NCBI GenBank assembly: GCA_947462335.1 | Contig: OX381710.1 | Location: 35,463,204 to 35,527,203 of the forward strand | Direction: 5' to 3' | DNA length: 64,000 nucleotides | Source of the DNA: Harmothoe impar | Lineage: Eukaryota > Annelida > Polychaeta > Phyllodocida > Polynoidae | Shown here: in pieces, positions 1-12,534 of the stretch | Layout of the letters: each line of letters opens with the position of its first letter | Position numbering within the stretch: position 1 is the first letter of the stretch | The notes under the pieces: generated by a model | What the model was told of the DNA's origin: nothing | The model's database searches: none | What the model saw: the letters and a program-made list of their open reading frames with translations, nothing else | Position numbers and translations under genes: made by a program

Positions 1-739
1 TCATGAATCCTCACTCTTTTCTGTCAAAGAATATGTAATGGCTTTATTCTTACATACTAAACAAAGCTTTCTGTCAAACATTATATAGCCTTCACTGTAT
101 AATTATGAGCCTGTATTTAGGATACATATTTTATATCATCTTCTTGCAAGCATTGCTGCACATATACCAGGACCAGGAAGAACTGCTTTAATATTGAATT
201 TCCATTTCCAAAGCTACTCTTTACAAATTGTCGCATAGCATGTAATTGTAATAGTGTAAAACTTGCGTAAGTGAGCCCCTCTGACTTAGTATGGTTCATT
301 GTGTGGGTAATGTTAGTGAGTGGTCTCTTAACAGGTTGGACCCCATTAGCACGTGATCTCCTTTTCGAGGAACAAATTTTCAGCTGAAAACACCTTCTAT
401 TAAAAGCCCAGAGACATATTCATGTCTCTTATAACAAGGATTTATCACCTCTGGAATTGCAGTCTGAACCCGGAGACAAACAAATCCTGTCACATGACCA
501 CTATCTTTGACCACAAATTACAATAAAGACTGAGCCATACCTTTTTCTAAGAGACTACAGTTAGGCTTGGGGTTAGAATTAGGGTTAGGGGTCATCTCTC
601 TCCAAATTCTGAGTAACAATCATGATTGTTTTGTTGATGATGCCTTCTTAAAAGAGGAGGCTAGTGTCCCTTCTAAAACAAGGATTTTTCACCTCAAAAG
701 TTCTTCTTATAAAAGGAGATCATGTGCTAATAGCCTGAG
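1..739. other. no gene seen
   Basis: AT-rich non-coding sequence. The only notable feature is two adjacent TTAGGG-like hexamers near 565-580, too few to call telomeric repeat. No exon-like open frame with splice sites is supported. Confidence 0.5.
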
Positions 740-2710
740 GTAGTTCAAATTCCTCACTGTAGAAGATGCTGATGCCTTATAGTGTGACACAGCACTGGCC
801 ACCATCCATTGGTACCCCTAAATGAGCCTGCTGTCGGTTGTTCACCTCAATACTATCTCCTTCTTTCCCTTTGGCCCTCACTGATAAACAGCACCTCCAC
901 TCAAATAACCTCATCTATCAGCCCCACTAAGTCGTCTTTCCGTCCTAATTGGAAGTGCTACTCATTTTCCCATTGATTCTATCCTTTTATCTACCTTTTT
1001 TTTAAAAACCTTTTCTGTTGCTTTATTAGGGGGAAATGCAGTTCCCATTACAATTTTAGCCCTGCTGTCTCTGACTATGAGACTACAAACGTGTGGCAAT
1101 AGAAACTATCAGGTCTATAATATCATAGTTTGTAAAATTATTATTTTGGACAAAAGCCCTGTAGAGATGTCAGAATTCAGAGGTATTAATCATCTCCATG
1201 TGATGCAGGTAATTCATGGTGCAGAATGATGTATTTCCAACCACAAGCCAATTTATATATTCCCTTCCTCCTATTGTTGAGTTCCACAAACTGAGTTTAA
1301 TGCATACAATCAAGTCTAGATGACTAATGTCTAAATGTATGGCATTGAATCATACATCTGTATTGTTTAAGATATAATTAGATAAATGAAGCTAATACAT
1401 GACATTGTATACATACAGCTATTCTTAATCTGATTTCCCAACCATTGATGGAAGGCGGAGACATATAATATGCCTCAGACACCATGTCCCTCGGTGTATT
1501 AGGGCATCCACATGCTTATATGGAGATATGACAAGGCAACAGTGTTTGTCACTATATATTCCTTTCCAGATATCACACCTCCGAGATCATACAGGTCTCT
1601 GTGCATTAACACTCCATAGCTAATAGATCTCTTCAGTCTACCGTCATCTCATATAGGCTGCATGCTTTATCAGATATATGAGCAGCAATCAGGCTAGACA
1701 TCCATGTCTTATTTCCCATGTGAGACATAACGTCACAGGAAGGTGACCATAGGGTGAACCATATAGACCTGTCTTGGTTCACGCAGGCCCGGCCTGATGG
1801 CAGTGTGAGTGGCTTTGACTGTTGGACCCAGGATATATGGTGATCAATCAGACACGGGGCTCAATCCTTTAGTTCCAGGTCTATGGCAGGTCTACTAACA
1901 TGCAGACACAACCTGCATCTGCCCTCATTCATTACCAGGCTGCCAGGTGTTGATACTGAATGTGTGATGTGTGTGACAAATCATGGCAAAACAAACATGA
2001 TTTATAATGGCTATATTCAATGTAAATTCAGAAAATTTCATCTTAATATGTTATAATCATCATGGTAAGTTATTTACATGAACATATTCATAGCTCATGC
2101 AGAAACTACAGTTTATCTTTACTTTCAATATATCTGTATTTATTTATGGTTGAGACATGATCAAGACATGAAGTTTTAAGTATGCTATGCTTTGTCGTGT
2201 TGTCTCACATATGTATGTGTGTGCCCTAAACAGGGCACACACATCTTAATGTTGATATGCTATGGCATAACACTTACTATTGAATTCCAGACACAATATT
2301 TTGATTATGTGGACCTATGGTGACCAATGATAACCAGTTGGGTCCAAAATCAAGTGTTTTGCTTATAGGCATGTATATAACATGGCATTGTCCAATATTC
2401 TTCCTATTCAGAGATCTAGGACGATACAGACGAGTACAATGCATATAAAGCTAACCATACCTATGACATTTTGAACCACACACATGATGACACTGCTCAA
2501 ACATGGTAGATCCTTGTGTGTAGCACATCTCCTGCACAAACAAGTAGTCTATACAAAGACATAATGTAGTATACAGGTTGAGTGATATGTTTTGTGCTAC
2601 ATTGCAAAGCTTACACTCATTCCCTTGCTGCATCCAAGAGTGTTTTGCTTGGAGCAACAATATTAAAGTGGCATTCTCACCAAGTGTCTGCCGGTGTAGT
2701 ACTGTTCTAG
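740..2710 (+). repeat. diverged long repeat, copy A
   Basis: Blocks here match, in the same order and orientation, blocks at 5925-7105: 760-1060 with 5945-6240, 1665-1900 with 6405-6640, and 2570-2660 with 7020-7100. Shared stretches include CACTGGCCACCA-like and GTCTTATTTCCCA-like segments. Identity by eye is roughly 70-80% with many indels, so this is an old duplication or two copies of one dispersed element. No coding frame is conserved between the copies. The ends are approximate, and the right part is cut by the transposon that starts at 2715. Confidence 0.6.
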
Positions 2711-2714
2711 TTTG

Positions 2715-4896
2715 GGGAGCGTTCATTATTTATGGCAGTGGGGGGGCGGGCGTTTGGCAAAACGAATACGTCAAAAAAAATAGACCCCCCCCCTCCGAAT
2801 GGGTAAAAAAACAAAAAAGCCCCCCTCCGAATAGGTTGAAAAAAAATGACCCCCCCTCCAAATAGGTTGAAAAAAAATGACCCCCCCTTACCATAGACAT
2901 TTATATATACTTAATAATGGCATCAATGACATACAAAGTCTACATAGTCCTATACTATAACCTATTATATCATGTGCTTAACCATTATTTGAGGGAGTGG
3001 CTATAGGGCTTAACAGTAGGCCCCCTATGTTGAATATTTTTGCATCTCCAACATGTGGAGATCGTACTTTTTCCTGGTTTCGTAGCGCGTCGACTTTATT
3101 TTGCTAAAAATGGATGTAATTCTTTTGGTCTCCACCTACAAGTCCTGCTGATACTGGTTGGTAGAAGTACCATGAAATGTCCCAGCTTAAAACAAAGATT
3201 GATGTTTGATGAAGGGATACTTTATAATTTTAATGCATCCTGGTATATATAACTTGCAGTTAGATGAACAAGATCACTATTTAAACCTAGTTTTGTTTTC
3301 CATAGGCTAGGATCAGTAAGAAATAGGGAGCTCAGGGTGAGAATTTGAAGTTGGACAAAGAGTCACAGGGGAATGTGTCTTGCTATATAGGCCTAACGGC
3401 ACAGATCAATTACAATCGCTTAAGTCACCAATGGTATGCATGGAAGTAACATGCACCATAGTTGATAACCTTCACTTGAGGAAAGGCCAGCCATGCGGAC
3501 ATTTCACTATTTAATGTGCCTTGAAACTTGACCCACTGACCATAGCAGCTGCCATAAGGTACCTGCCTTCAAAGTTCTAGGGTAAGGACCCTCCCCTCTG
3601 TGTGGGCAGTAGCACTTGTCTTTTTTTATGGTAGAAGACCATGTCAAGTGTTGAGTTATCAGTAAAAGAAGGATTATAGCATTGCTTTAAGCCAGATTCC
3701 CAACTTTAACAAATCCTTTAAGCCTAAATTGTGAATTTAGTACCGGGTAGTCTAGTTTAACCTATAAAAACCCACATGAAGCAGCACCTTGACTTTGTCC
3801 TGATCCTATTATAAGCTGCAGTGGCAATCTGACTTGCATACTTGCCGTGGCCTATGTATGAAGTTTTATGGTATGTGACACTATAAGGGACACTGTAAGT
3901 GGAATATCATTCTAATGATGTTTTCCCAGCAGTGCCTGTTTGGATCCCTGATTTCTGTTGAAGCCAAAGATGAAACTAGAGGGAGATTTAGAAATTGGCA
4001 ACAGAAGGAGTTGCATCCACAGCAGAAAATTCTGTGTATCTAGTGGCTATTTGCTACATTTCAAGGCATTTGGTACACCTATTTATAGTGGGATGATCAC
4101 ACTTACTCTATGAGTCTATGAGAAGCAGGGAGCTATCAGGGAGATAGTGAAGTTATTCCAAAAAAATTGAGAGCTCTGCAATCAAAACACTGTGGCCCAT
4201 TTAGCAGGGTCTGGTACAAGACACCAAGGAAAAGTGTGTATCATGACTGGTGTAATCACACCTTTAACTGCTGGAGTGGACCTAAGCTACAATGTATCAA
4301 TATATGAGGTAGATCTGCATCTTGCATACCGTAACTGTGCTCCTCTATTGGGAAGAAAAGCAGGGTCTAGACATGTCGGCAACTTCACCCTAGCATATGG
4401 ACGCCAAAACGTCATAGGGCGAGGCTAAAGTCCAATTAACCTAAACTATTTCAGATACCATACTCTTATTATTTCGCCACCACAATAACATTCATCTAGC
4501 TACACACTGCTGTTTAGACCCCCTACATTCTGTACTCCTATTCTCGTGTTGAATTAAGGTTCTTTACCCAGTTATTGTTGTTTTAGGAAAAGAAAAGTAG
4601 TGAATCATTCAAAGTGTTGATGGGTAGGCAAGAAATTTAGTTTTGCTGTCTTTATGATCCCAATTCGCGACATATGTCGTGAAATGCGCGTCATGTTGCG
4701 TCAAAAAATACCCCCTCCCAAATAAATACCCCTAAAAAAAATGACCCCCCCTCAGAATAGGTTGAAAAAAAAAGACCCCCCCCCCCTAAGAATAGGTTGA
4801 AAAAAAAAGACCCCCCCCCTCTGAATACCCCTAAAAAAATGACCCCCCCCCCCCTGATTTGCACACCCCCCCCTGGCATAAATAATGAACGCTCCC
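2715..4896. mobile_element. 2.18-kb inverted-repeat DNA transposon (non-autonomous)
   Basis: The left end begins with GGGAGCGTTCATTATTTATG and the right end is its exact reverse complement, followed inside by G/C runs. The 3-bp flanks are TTG and TTA, consistent with a decayed TTA duplication. Both sub-ends carry tandem units of the type GACCCCCCCTCCGAATAGGTTGAAAAAA, all in one orientation. The interior has no transposase-like frame; the longest frames are translations of the C-run repeats. TTA targets and G-rich ends suggest a PIF/Harbinger-type family, which is inference; a related short element lies at 34094-34407. Confidence 0.75.
3787..3809. repeat. 23-bp arm inverted with 5661-5683
   Basis: CCTTGACTTTGTCCTGATCC and the next three bases recur as an exact reverse complement at 5661-5683. 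A shorter match, CTTGCrTACwTGCCGTGGC, is present in direct orientation near 3833 and 5612. The two copies flank the right end of the 2.18-kb transposon. No function is evident. Confidence 0.6.
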
Positions 4897-5033
4897 TTAC
4901 TATTTGGTGAAGTGCTATATTAAAAAAGTTTTCCTCTCACTGAAGCCATGATTTGATGTATATTTTCCCCTGGTATTATTCCAAGGAACGTTAGCCTATA
5001 ACCATAGCACCATGCATAAGATAACTTTTGATC

Positions 5034-5068
5034 ATACTACTACTAGTACTAGTACTACTACTACTACA
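5034..5068. repeat. TAC/CTA trinucleotide microsatellite
   Basis: A short run of CTA/TAC triplets interrupted by three TAG triplets, outside any gene. Confidence 0.7.
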
Positions 5069-5924
5069 GTGGTATACCTATTGAAATGTATGCAGTCATT
5101 ATAGCTATATGCTATCTTGTGTTTATCACTTTGTAGGATCTCATTTGTAACCAACTCCTTTACATGTCACCTCTACACTGTCAGACACTACAGCTTACTA
5201 CACTATGTATGCTGCGGAACCACCGAGCACGCGTAAGGGGCAATTTCTATTCCATGTTGTAGACAAGACTAGTCCGCTTAGTTACACCATCCCCAAGTAG
5301 CATCAGCTCTCACTGCCAAACCATGTCCCCTCTAATGTACATAATGACTACCGGGTATCCCTAAAATTTCTTCATTGCATGCATGAGAAACTTTTCATGC
5401 AGCCCAAGATGTAATACACCCTTTACAAAATGGCTTTCATGTATCTCCAGATTATTCAAACAGTTCCTTAAAATTGGTACTTCAAGAGCACCCAAAGCGC
5501 AAATAGAAGGCCCCATTGGTCCTGGCCGTATTTCTGTTAAAGTGTATTCTCAATTAGTAAACATACATTTGACAATATGAAAAAAGTACAAGCTTGAGAG
5601 AATGAGAGAACCTTGCGTACATGCCGTGGCTAATAGGCAAGTAAGATCATCGGTGCGGCAATAGGATCAGGACAAAGTCAAGGCGAGTTAGGCTTTAGAG
5701 TTGGGGTTTACAGGAAGTGGCAAATGAAGTAGGGTCTTAGTAAACATTCTGCTCCAGTTCATGAAAGATCGTTATATGAACCCCAATATTAGGATACAGT
5801 ATATATGTTCTGAAGATCTACCCTTATAAATTGTCACAGTGTATGTAGTTTCAATAGTGTACCTGATGGTTTAAAAAGAATACTACGGTTCTCTTGTGTA
5901 GGTAATCGTACTGCGAGGTCTAAA

Positions 5925-7105
5925 CAGCCAGTTCCAATTTCAGAAGATGCCTGTGTCCTATGGTGTGGCAATTACTGGCCACCACCCACTGGTGCCCTTA
6001 AATGACACAGCTGTAGGTTGTTCCATTTACCAAGGCAATGGAACTGTTCACCTTAATGTACAAGTAATCTTCCTCCTTTCCCTTTGGTCCTTGCTGATAA
6101 AATCACCTCCATTAAGCAATTCCTATACCAATAGTTCAACCTAATTGTAAGTTTTCAGCTCATCTTTTTGCCATTAATTTCATCTACCCGCTTGCTTACT
6201 CTCTTTTCTTGCTTTATTGCGCAAATGCAGTTCCCTTTATAAATGCCTTATTTTACTGATAGTGTGATGGATTCTCATGGCAGGCCTAACTCTCCTTCAT
6301 GTAGGTGTCATTTGAGTGGTATACTTCATTTCAGATGCGCTCAAAAATAGACCAATCGATTTATGAAATGACATGAGCTTTCAAGACATATATCATATAG
6401 GACATATATCAGATATACAAGCAGCAATCAGATTGAATGCCCATGTCTTATTTCCCACATGAATTATAACGTCCACAGGATGGTCCATGTACCCCTGTGT
6501 AAGTGCATGTACAGCCAGCCTGGTGGCTGTATAAGTGGGCATGGCTGGTGGGTTCAGCCCTAATGCCGATCCATCAGCGATGGGGCTGTTTAGCTCTAGG
6601 TCTACCAACGCTCGGACACAAATTCCCTGTGGCAGCATTAGGCCTATTCATCACTCCAGTGATTACCAGGACCAGGGGCTCTGCATGAGTAATAAGGGGA
6701 CTATGCAGATAAGGGATGAAAACAGGGTCTCTTAAGGTTGTTGAAAATCAAAATGGAAAATGGGTGTATCTAATCTCATTTAATATGGTTATCAATATCG
6801 GCTGTGCACAGTGATTCAATTATTCCCAATGCCTTCCACTTTCACATAGCCCACAAACAGTGCCGAGATTTAGGATATTAATTGATTTGATAATCCTAAA
6901 GATAACCTTGAGATAATGTTGGACCCCATGCATAATGACCCTGTATAAGGTACATCATTGTGCATGGCACATCAGCCACACATGGCCAAACTGGGCATGG
7001 GGCGTAACATGTAGTGCAGGTTGAGCGATGTGCTTTGTACTACCGCAAGGCTTAAGCTCATACCCCTACTGCTCACACGAGTTAAGAACTTCCCCTCTTT
7101 TGTGT
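5925..7105 (+). repeat. diverged long repeat, copy B
   Basis: Partner of 740-2710, shorter by about 0.8 kb through internal deletions. It keeps the same order of blocks. The frames inside it (for example on the minus strand at 6393-6638) are not conserved in copy A, so they are not treated as genes. Confidence 0.6.
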
Positions 7106-8276
7106 CGACAGGATATTGATGTCCGTCTGTCACACAATTCCATCACACGACATCAGTGCATTATGATAGTTGAAGCATCCTACTACCATTCTTTCCATGG
7201 GAGAGGAGGAGGGGGGCTATATGGAAACATTAAGTGGTTCACATTTTAATGAAACTAGATTGTATCAAGGTTGTTTTAATTGGCTTGAATGGGCTATGGC
7301 CGTATGGGGTGGATATGGATACAAAGTGCTATTATGAACTATGGCTATGTAGCTCTACTTGAAGTTTTAGATTAGACATTAATTTTACTCCTAGATGTCT
7401 CTAACGATAATGAGCTAGACACGACAAGGTACCAATTATTGCCAGTGCAGGCACCATATGACCATTAGCCACTGAGGGCATACAGTATGAGAACCATACA
7501 TAGCAAGTGAATAATGTAATAATAATTCACTCTCACCGGATCAATTCTCTCATCATGCACAGAGAAAATTATATGCATGCTCGTCCAGATAAAGGTCCAG
7601 AATTTTGGTATATATATACATGCATTATGCTGATGCACTTTTGGCAGTGGAGCTGATACATATCCCATATCGACAATTATCACATTGCTATCATTTTACA
7701 TACCTCGTTTTACATACAGTCATGTCTACACCGATTAAACACCTTTTTAGTCAGAATGGCAGGTGTTTTGAAACAATGAGTGCCAGTGAATTAATGGACC
7801 CGTATTCAAGTACTAGTAACTATTCAGTAATTCATACAGCAATGCATTGGTGTGCATACTATTATGTCACGGCATCTAGTCAGCCTTTGCTTGTTCTAAG
7901 TATGAACACTACCGTTGTATCTGCATACCTTCAGTCATCTCCCTGTACAATTGTTATGGATGGAAATTCAAGAGAAGGAATTTGAAAGAAAAAGACTATA
8001 GAATGTAAATCTTAAAAGCTATAATCTTTGAATCATTGTTCATGAATATAGACATAGGAAGAATTGGACGTGTGGCCTATAGTCTGTCCTCATGTACAGC
8101 AAAGAGCACACACTCCGTGCTGGTGGGCTGTCAGACAGGCAGGCCGTAGTGGATGCACACTGTTTAACCAGGGACCTAAAGAGGTAATGTCCTCTATACT
8201 AACAGGCCCCTCTGTTAGTCTGCACAGTTCAGACTTCAACCGTTCAAACAATGCCCAATTACCAGCTTCAGACCCG
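7106..8276. other. no gene seen
   Basis: Two open frames (7605-7985 and 8064-8408, + strand) look long but have no ATG context, no splice signals and no recognisable motifs. I treat the stretch as intergenic. Confidence 0.45.
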
Positions 8277-9905
8277 ACTATAGACTATGTTACTGCGGGT
8301 TTACACGGAATACTGACTGCCATATTGTGGAAGATAACGTTATATCGTTGTTTAATCAGCCTAATAGCTGAACATGACTTTATATGTGGGCCAGCACAGT
8401 CGTCATGATCGCTGTGCAATCCTTGAATGAAGCCCCGAATGAAGCACATATCTCAACATGTGTGCTGTGCACAAGTTTGCAAAGGCCTTTTTGATCGACG
8501 TGGGGAATCGCCAACCGGGCATTACCCTTATCACAACCCACAATCATTTGAGGAATCGAGCCATTGTCATAAAACCAATAGCCATTGTGTGAAGAGGCAC
8601 TGTTTTGTCATGTTATCCAACAGGCTTTGATTGGCATGAGGTGTAATGCAGGAAGGGTGGGGGCGACCACCAAGCCAACATCACCGTCGTACAAGTACAC
8701 AGTAAAACATCTCATGTGGTGAGGCAGCCATACGTCCAGTAGGATAGACAGCAGGAACAAACAGGGTTGAATGACATGGGGTATGGGAGATGTATTGACT
8801 GTAAGGAGAGTTTGGTGGTAGGCAGGCTGCCATGGGTAGAGATCAGCCGATAGGGACATGCAGTGATAAGGCACCGTTGGCATGACAACGGGGTGTGTTG
8901 ACTCTCATTACATCTGTAGTTTCCCTTGTGTCTTGCAGAGATGCTACTCACTTGATACTGACCGGTAGGATATCTTCCAATGTTCTTTAATAGTTTTCTT
9001 GAGAAAACTGATATATGTTAGTACAGGTTTACATGGGATAATGCCTACTACATTGAGGCAGTTTACATTATGTATCATTATTTAATCAGCCTGCTAGCTC
9101 TGCTGAAGAAGACTGTAATATATGGGACATCACAGTAGTCATGATCGCTTTACAATCATTGCATGAAGCACATATCTCAACGTATGTGCTGTGCTCAAGG
9201 TTGTATTATGTATTCATGCAAAGGCATCTGGATAGGATTTTGCCTAAGGTTCATTTCTGATTGAAGCGAGGAATCGCGAAGCGGCCATTATCCTTATCAC
9301 AACCCACAATCATTTTGAGAAATCGAGCCATTTGTCATAAAACCAATAGCCATTGTGTGAGGAGTCACTATTTTGTCATGTTATCTGGGAGGCTCTGATT
9401 GGCATGAGGCGTAATGCAGGAAGGGGGGACCTCTAACTCAGAGCCTACATGTGGTACAAGTACACAGTAAAATGTCTCATGTGGTGAAGCAGCCATACGC
9501 CCAGCAGGATAGACAGCAGGAACAAACAGGGTTGAATGACATGGGGTATGGGAGATGTATTGACCGTAAGGACAGTTTGGTGGTAGGCAGGCTGCCATGG
9601 GGAGAGATCAGCCGATAGGGACCATGTAGTAATAAGGCATAGTTGGCATGACAATGGGGTGTGTTGTTTCTCATTACATCTGTAGTTCTCTTGTGTCTTG
9701 CAAAGATGCCACTCACTTGATACTGACAAGTAGGACATTTCCCGATTTTCTTTAATAATTTTTTCGAGAAAATTGATATACGTTACTACAGGTCTACATG
9801 GGAGACTGATGCCACATTGAGGCAGTTTACATTGTGTATCCTTAATTGTTTAATCGACCTAGCTCTACTGAACATGACTATAATATATGGGACAGCATAG
9901 TAGTA
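8277..9905 (+). repeat. tandem array of ~0.74-kb units (about 2.2 copies)
   Basis: Unit 1 covers about 8277-9010, unit 2 about 9011-9776, and a partial third unit 9777-9905. Each starts with a segment like CAGGTTTACATGG and contains TTTAATCAGCCT, CATGAAGCACATATCTCAAC and GGTTGAATGACATGGGGTAT. Units are about 85-90% alike by eye. The similar minus-strand frames near 8608-8951 and 9368-9738 follow from the duplication and are not conserved as full proteins. Confidence 0.85.
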
Positions 9906-10635
9906 GGTATCCCAATAGGCAGCCGCTGGCCGTGTCCTCGCGTATAAACTCATGAAAACACCTACTTTTAGAATTCATCTATTCTCCATGATATTCAGAG
10001 TATGACCTATCTGAAATATGCTTAAGAAAGCTCTGATCTATGTGCATCACCCTAATGTATCAGACCCGCTATATCATTATACCAAGTACCCCAGCTAATG
10101 CTGTGAAGTTTACTAAAAGTCAGAAACCAGGACCTTCTGTTGATGAGTAGGCATGCAGTTGTGGATGACACCCTGTCTATATATCATTTTCGCTCCCAGG
10201 CCATCAGAGATACAGTCTTAGGAGTTTCACCACTCTAAGCAGGACACTCCAGGCTTCATTTTGATGTGCAATATGTGGGGTAAAACCTATTTAAAGTATT
10301 TTTTTATTAAAAGATAAGGATTTTAGGGCAATTGTTGGCCCTTTTAAAAATATTTATATACGCATATTTGGGATCATTCGAAAGGTATTGTTCTGCCCTA
10401 TGTTTCCTAGGGATTTCTGAATGCTTGTAACATGCATAATCCAGTCGAGAACAATTAAGGTCTAAAATTGTCCAAACCACACTTTTACATTTTCAAATGG
10501 CTGTCAAATCCAAACCGCTTAGCCGATTTGTATGGAATTTTAACTGTTTTCATGTTTAACATGGTCAATCCATCTAACCAGTTTCCACATGCGCAACAGA
10601 AATATCTGAAAATGGCCTGGGATACCTACTACTAC
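9906..10635. other. unique sequence interrupting the 0.74-kb array
   Basis: This stretch separates the partial third unit from the next copy. It is AT-rich and has no gene or clear terminal repeats. It could be an insertion or the old boundary between two arrays. Confidence 0.5.
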
Positions 10636-11262
10636 TATAGTAGTCATGTTTGATGTGCAATCATTGAATGAAGCACATATCTCAACATAATGTATAAGGT
10701 TGTATTATATAATCATGCAAAGGCATCTGGATAGAATTTTGCCTAAGGTTCCTTTCTGATTGAAGTGGGGAATGCCGAACCAGCCATTATCCTTATCACA
10801 ATCCACAATGATTTGAGAAATCGAGCCATTGTCATAAAACCAATAGCCATTGTGTGAGGAGGCACTGTTTTGTCATGTTATCCGGAAGGCTTTGATTGGC
10901 ATGAGGCGTAATGCAGGAAGGGGCAACCTCCAAGCCAACATCCGCATGTTACAGGTACACAGTAAAACATCTCATGTGGTGAGGCAGCCATACGTCCAGC
11001 AGGATAGGAACAAACAGGGTTGAATGACATGGGGTATGCTAGATGTATTGACTGTAAGGACAGGTTTGTTGTAGGCCGGCTGCTATGGGGAGAGATTAAA
11101 CATAGATAAGGACGTACAGTGATAAGGCACCGTTGGCATGACAACGGTTGTCTCTGATTACATCTGTAGTTTCCCTTGTGTCTTGAAAAGATGCCGCTCA
11201 CTTGATACCAACAAGTAGGACATCTCCCGATGTTCTTTAATCATTTTCTTGCGAAAACTGGT
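10636..11262 (+). repeat. further copy of the 0.74-kb unit
   Basis: Starts at TAGTAGTCATGTTTGATGTG and runs through the same landmarks as the units at 8395-9000 and 9135-9770, with a short deletion near 11005 and another near 11150. It ends about 75 bp before the left target duplication of the Polinton-like element. Confidence 0.8.
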
Positions 11263-11335
11263 ATAAACTGGTACGTAAATCCTAGGGAAAAGTAGGAATT
11301 CCTTCAAAAATAACAAAAGAAAAAAAAAGAGTCTT

Positions 11336-11341
11336 GGTTCA
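11336..11341. repeat. left 6-bp target-site duplication GGTTCA
   Basis: Identical to 21140-21145 on the other side of the element. Six-base duplications are typical of Polinton/Maverick integration. Confidence 0.9.
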
Positions 11342-11604
11342 AGTAGTATAGTATGTATCGGAACGGGACTATAGTTAAGTACTGTTTATTACTCAATCGA
11401 CCTGCAGCCGATCAGAGGCCTCCATTTGGTCACGTGACCCCCTCATTTGCATAATTACGTAATAGGCCACGCCCCCTCATTTGCATAATTACGTAATAGG
11501 CCGCGCCCCCTTGATCACCAGCCAATCAGGGGCCGCCATTTGGTCACGTGACCCCCTCATTTGCATAATTACGTAATAGGCCATGCCCCCTCATTTGCAT
11601 AATT
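11342..11604 (+). repeat. left terminal inverted repeat with motif array
   Basis: Matches the reverse complement of the right end. Inside are four ATTTGCAT octamers, two GTCACGTGAC palindromes, three ATTACGTAAT palindromes and one CCAATCA, arranged as repeated units of about 33 bp. The octamer matches POU/Oct sites, CACGTG an E-box, and TTACGTAA a bZIP-type palindrome; these are motif matches only. Confidence 0.85.
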
Positions 11605-11665
11605 GTCTATAGCATAGGTGTCTAGAGCAGCAGCCACGTCATAGATGACTAGTGCAGCAGCAGCA
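11605..11665 (-). pseudogene. severed 3' piece of the alanine-repeat gene
   Basis: Read on the minus strand this short piece shows the same GCT-rich pattern and the same CTAGACACCTATG repeat core as 12535-13036. It is separated from them by the nested element, and beyond it the frame runs into the left terminal repeat. I infer that the ancestral reading frame extended to here before the nested insertion supplied an earlier stop. Confidence 0.55.
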
Positions 11666-12534
11666 CCCAGTAAACACAATTACGTTGGTCAGACGTAAAT
11701 TTACGTTGTTTTTTGGTCTGAACTACGTAATTTCGGAAGGTTTATCAACGTTAGAACATGAAGGTTTATTTACCAATCTCAAACCTGCAGGTCTGATTTA
11801 CGTAGCTCAGACGTAAATCTACGTCCAACTTTTTAAACACATTAATATAGTACATGTATCACATAATGGGATTCAGACAAAGATATCGCAGACAAATTTA
11901 CATTAACAGTTAATATTTATACAAACTAACTACTATCATTCTTAATCACATTTCTTTCTATATATATATAGTACATCTTTATAGTTTAACTGAACTGCCT
12001 GGCAGTATAGATCTATTGCATAGTTTTGGCTGCAGAGAGGCTTTGTAGTTCTTCCATTACCACCAATGTGGTGTCTGCCCAGTAAAGTGCTGTAATGTGC
12101 ATATCAATGCTTAATTCTTTAACCTGCTGTCCATAATATATAATCATCAAATCGTATATGGTTTATTTGCATAACATTTAATTCATAGTTAATGAGAAAT
12201 TACTGCTTGAATGTGGTAGATTCGTTAAAGAGCTGTCATATTCTCTCCACAGTTGAAAGTGCTGCCACCTAGTGTGAAACTGAGAAGTTATATACCCAAT
12301 TGAAGTTGAAAAATTACGTAGTTTAACGTAGATCTACGTAGATTTGTTACGTAAATTTACGTCCGAATGAGGTAGATAAACGTAAATCAGACTTCTACGT
12401 CTGTTGAACGTAAATAAACCTTCATGTTTTGACGTCTACAAACCTTCCAAATTTACCAATTTCAAATCTTTGGTTGGAAAACTACCTAGAGAAACCTCAG
12501 AGCTACGTTGGAATTACGTAGGGTGTTTACTGGG
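11666..12534. mobile_element. 869-bp nested inverted-repeat element inside the alanine-repeat gene
   Basis: The left end is CCCAGTAAACAC and the right end GTGTTTACTGGG, with extended inverted similarity (AATTACGT next to each end). Inside, ACGTAAATTTACGT-type palindromes recur near both ends. It is flanked by CAGCAGCA on both sides, an 8-bp duplication that would suit a hAT-type element, but since the site is a CAG repeat, 2 or 5 bp are equally possible. No transposase frame is present, so it is a MITE-like passenger. On its left the alanine-repeat coding pattern resumes (11605-11665), showing that it split a longer repeat. Confidence 0.75.

Noticed and set aside
565..582. Telomere-like TTAGGG hexamers
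   Set aside because: Only two units with a degenerate one beside them; chance or a tiny interstitial relic.
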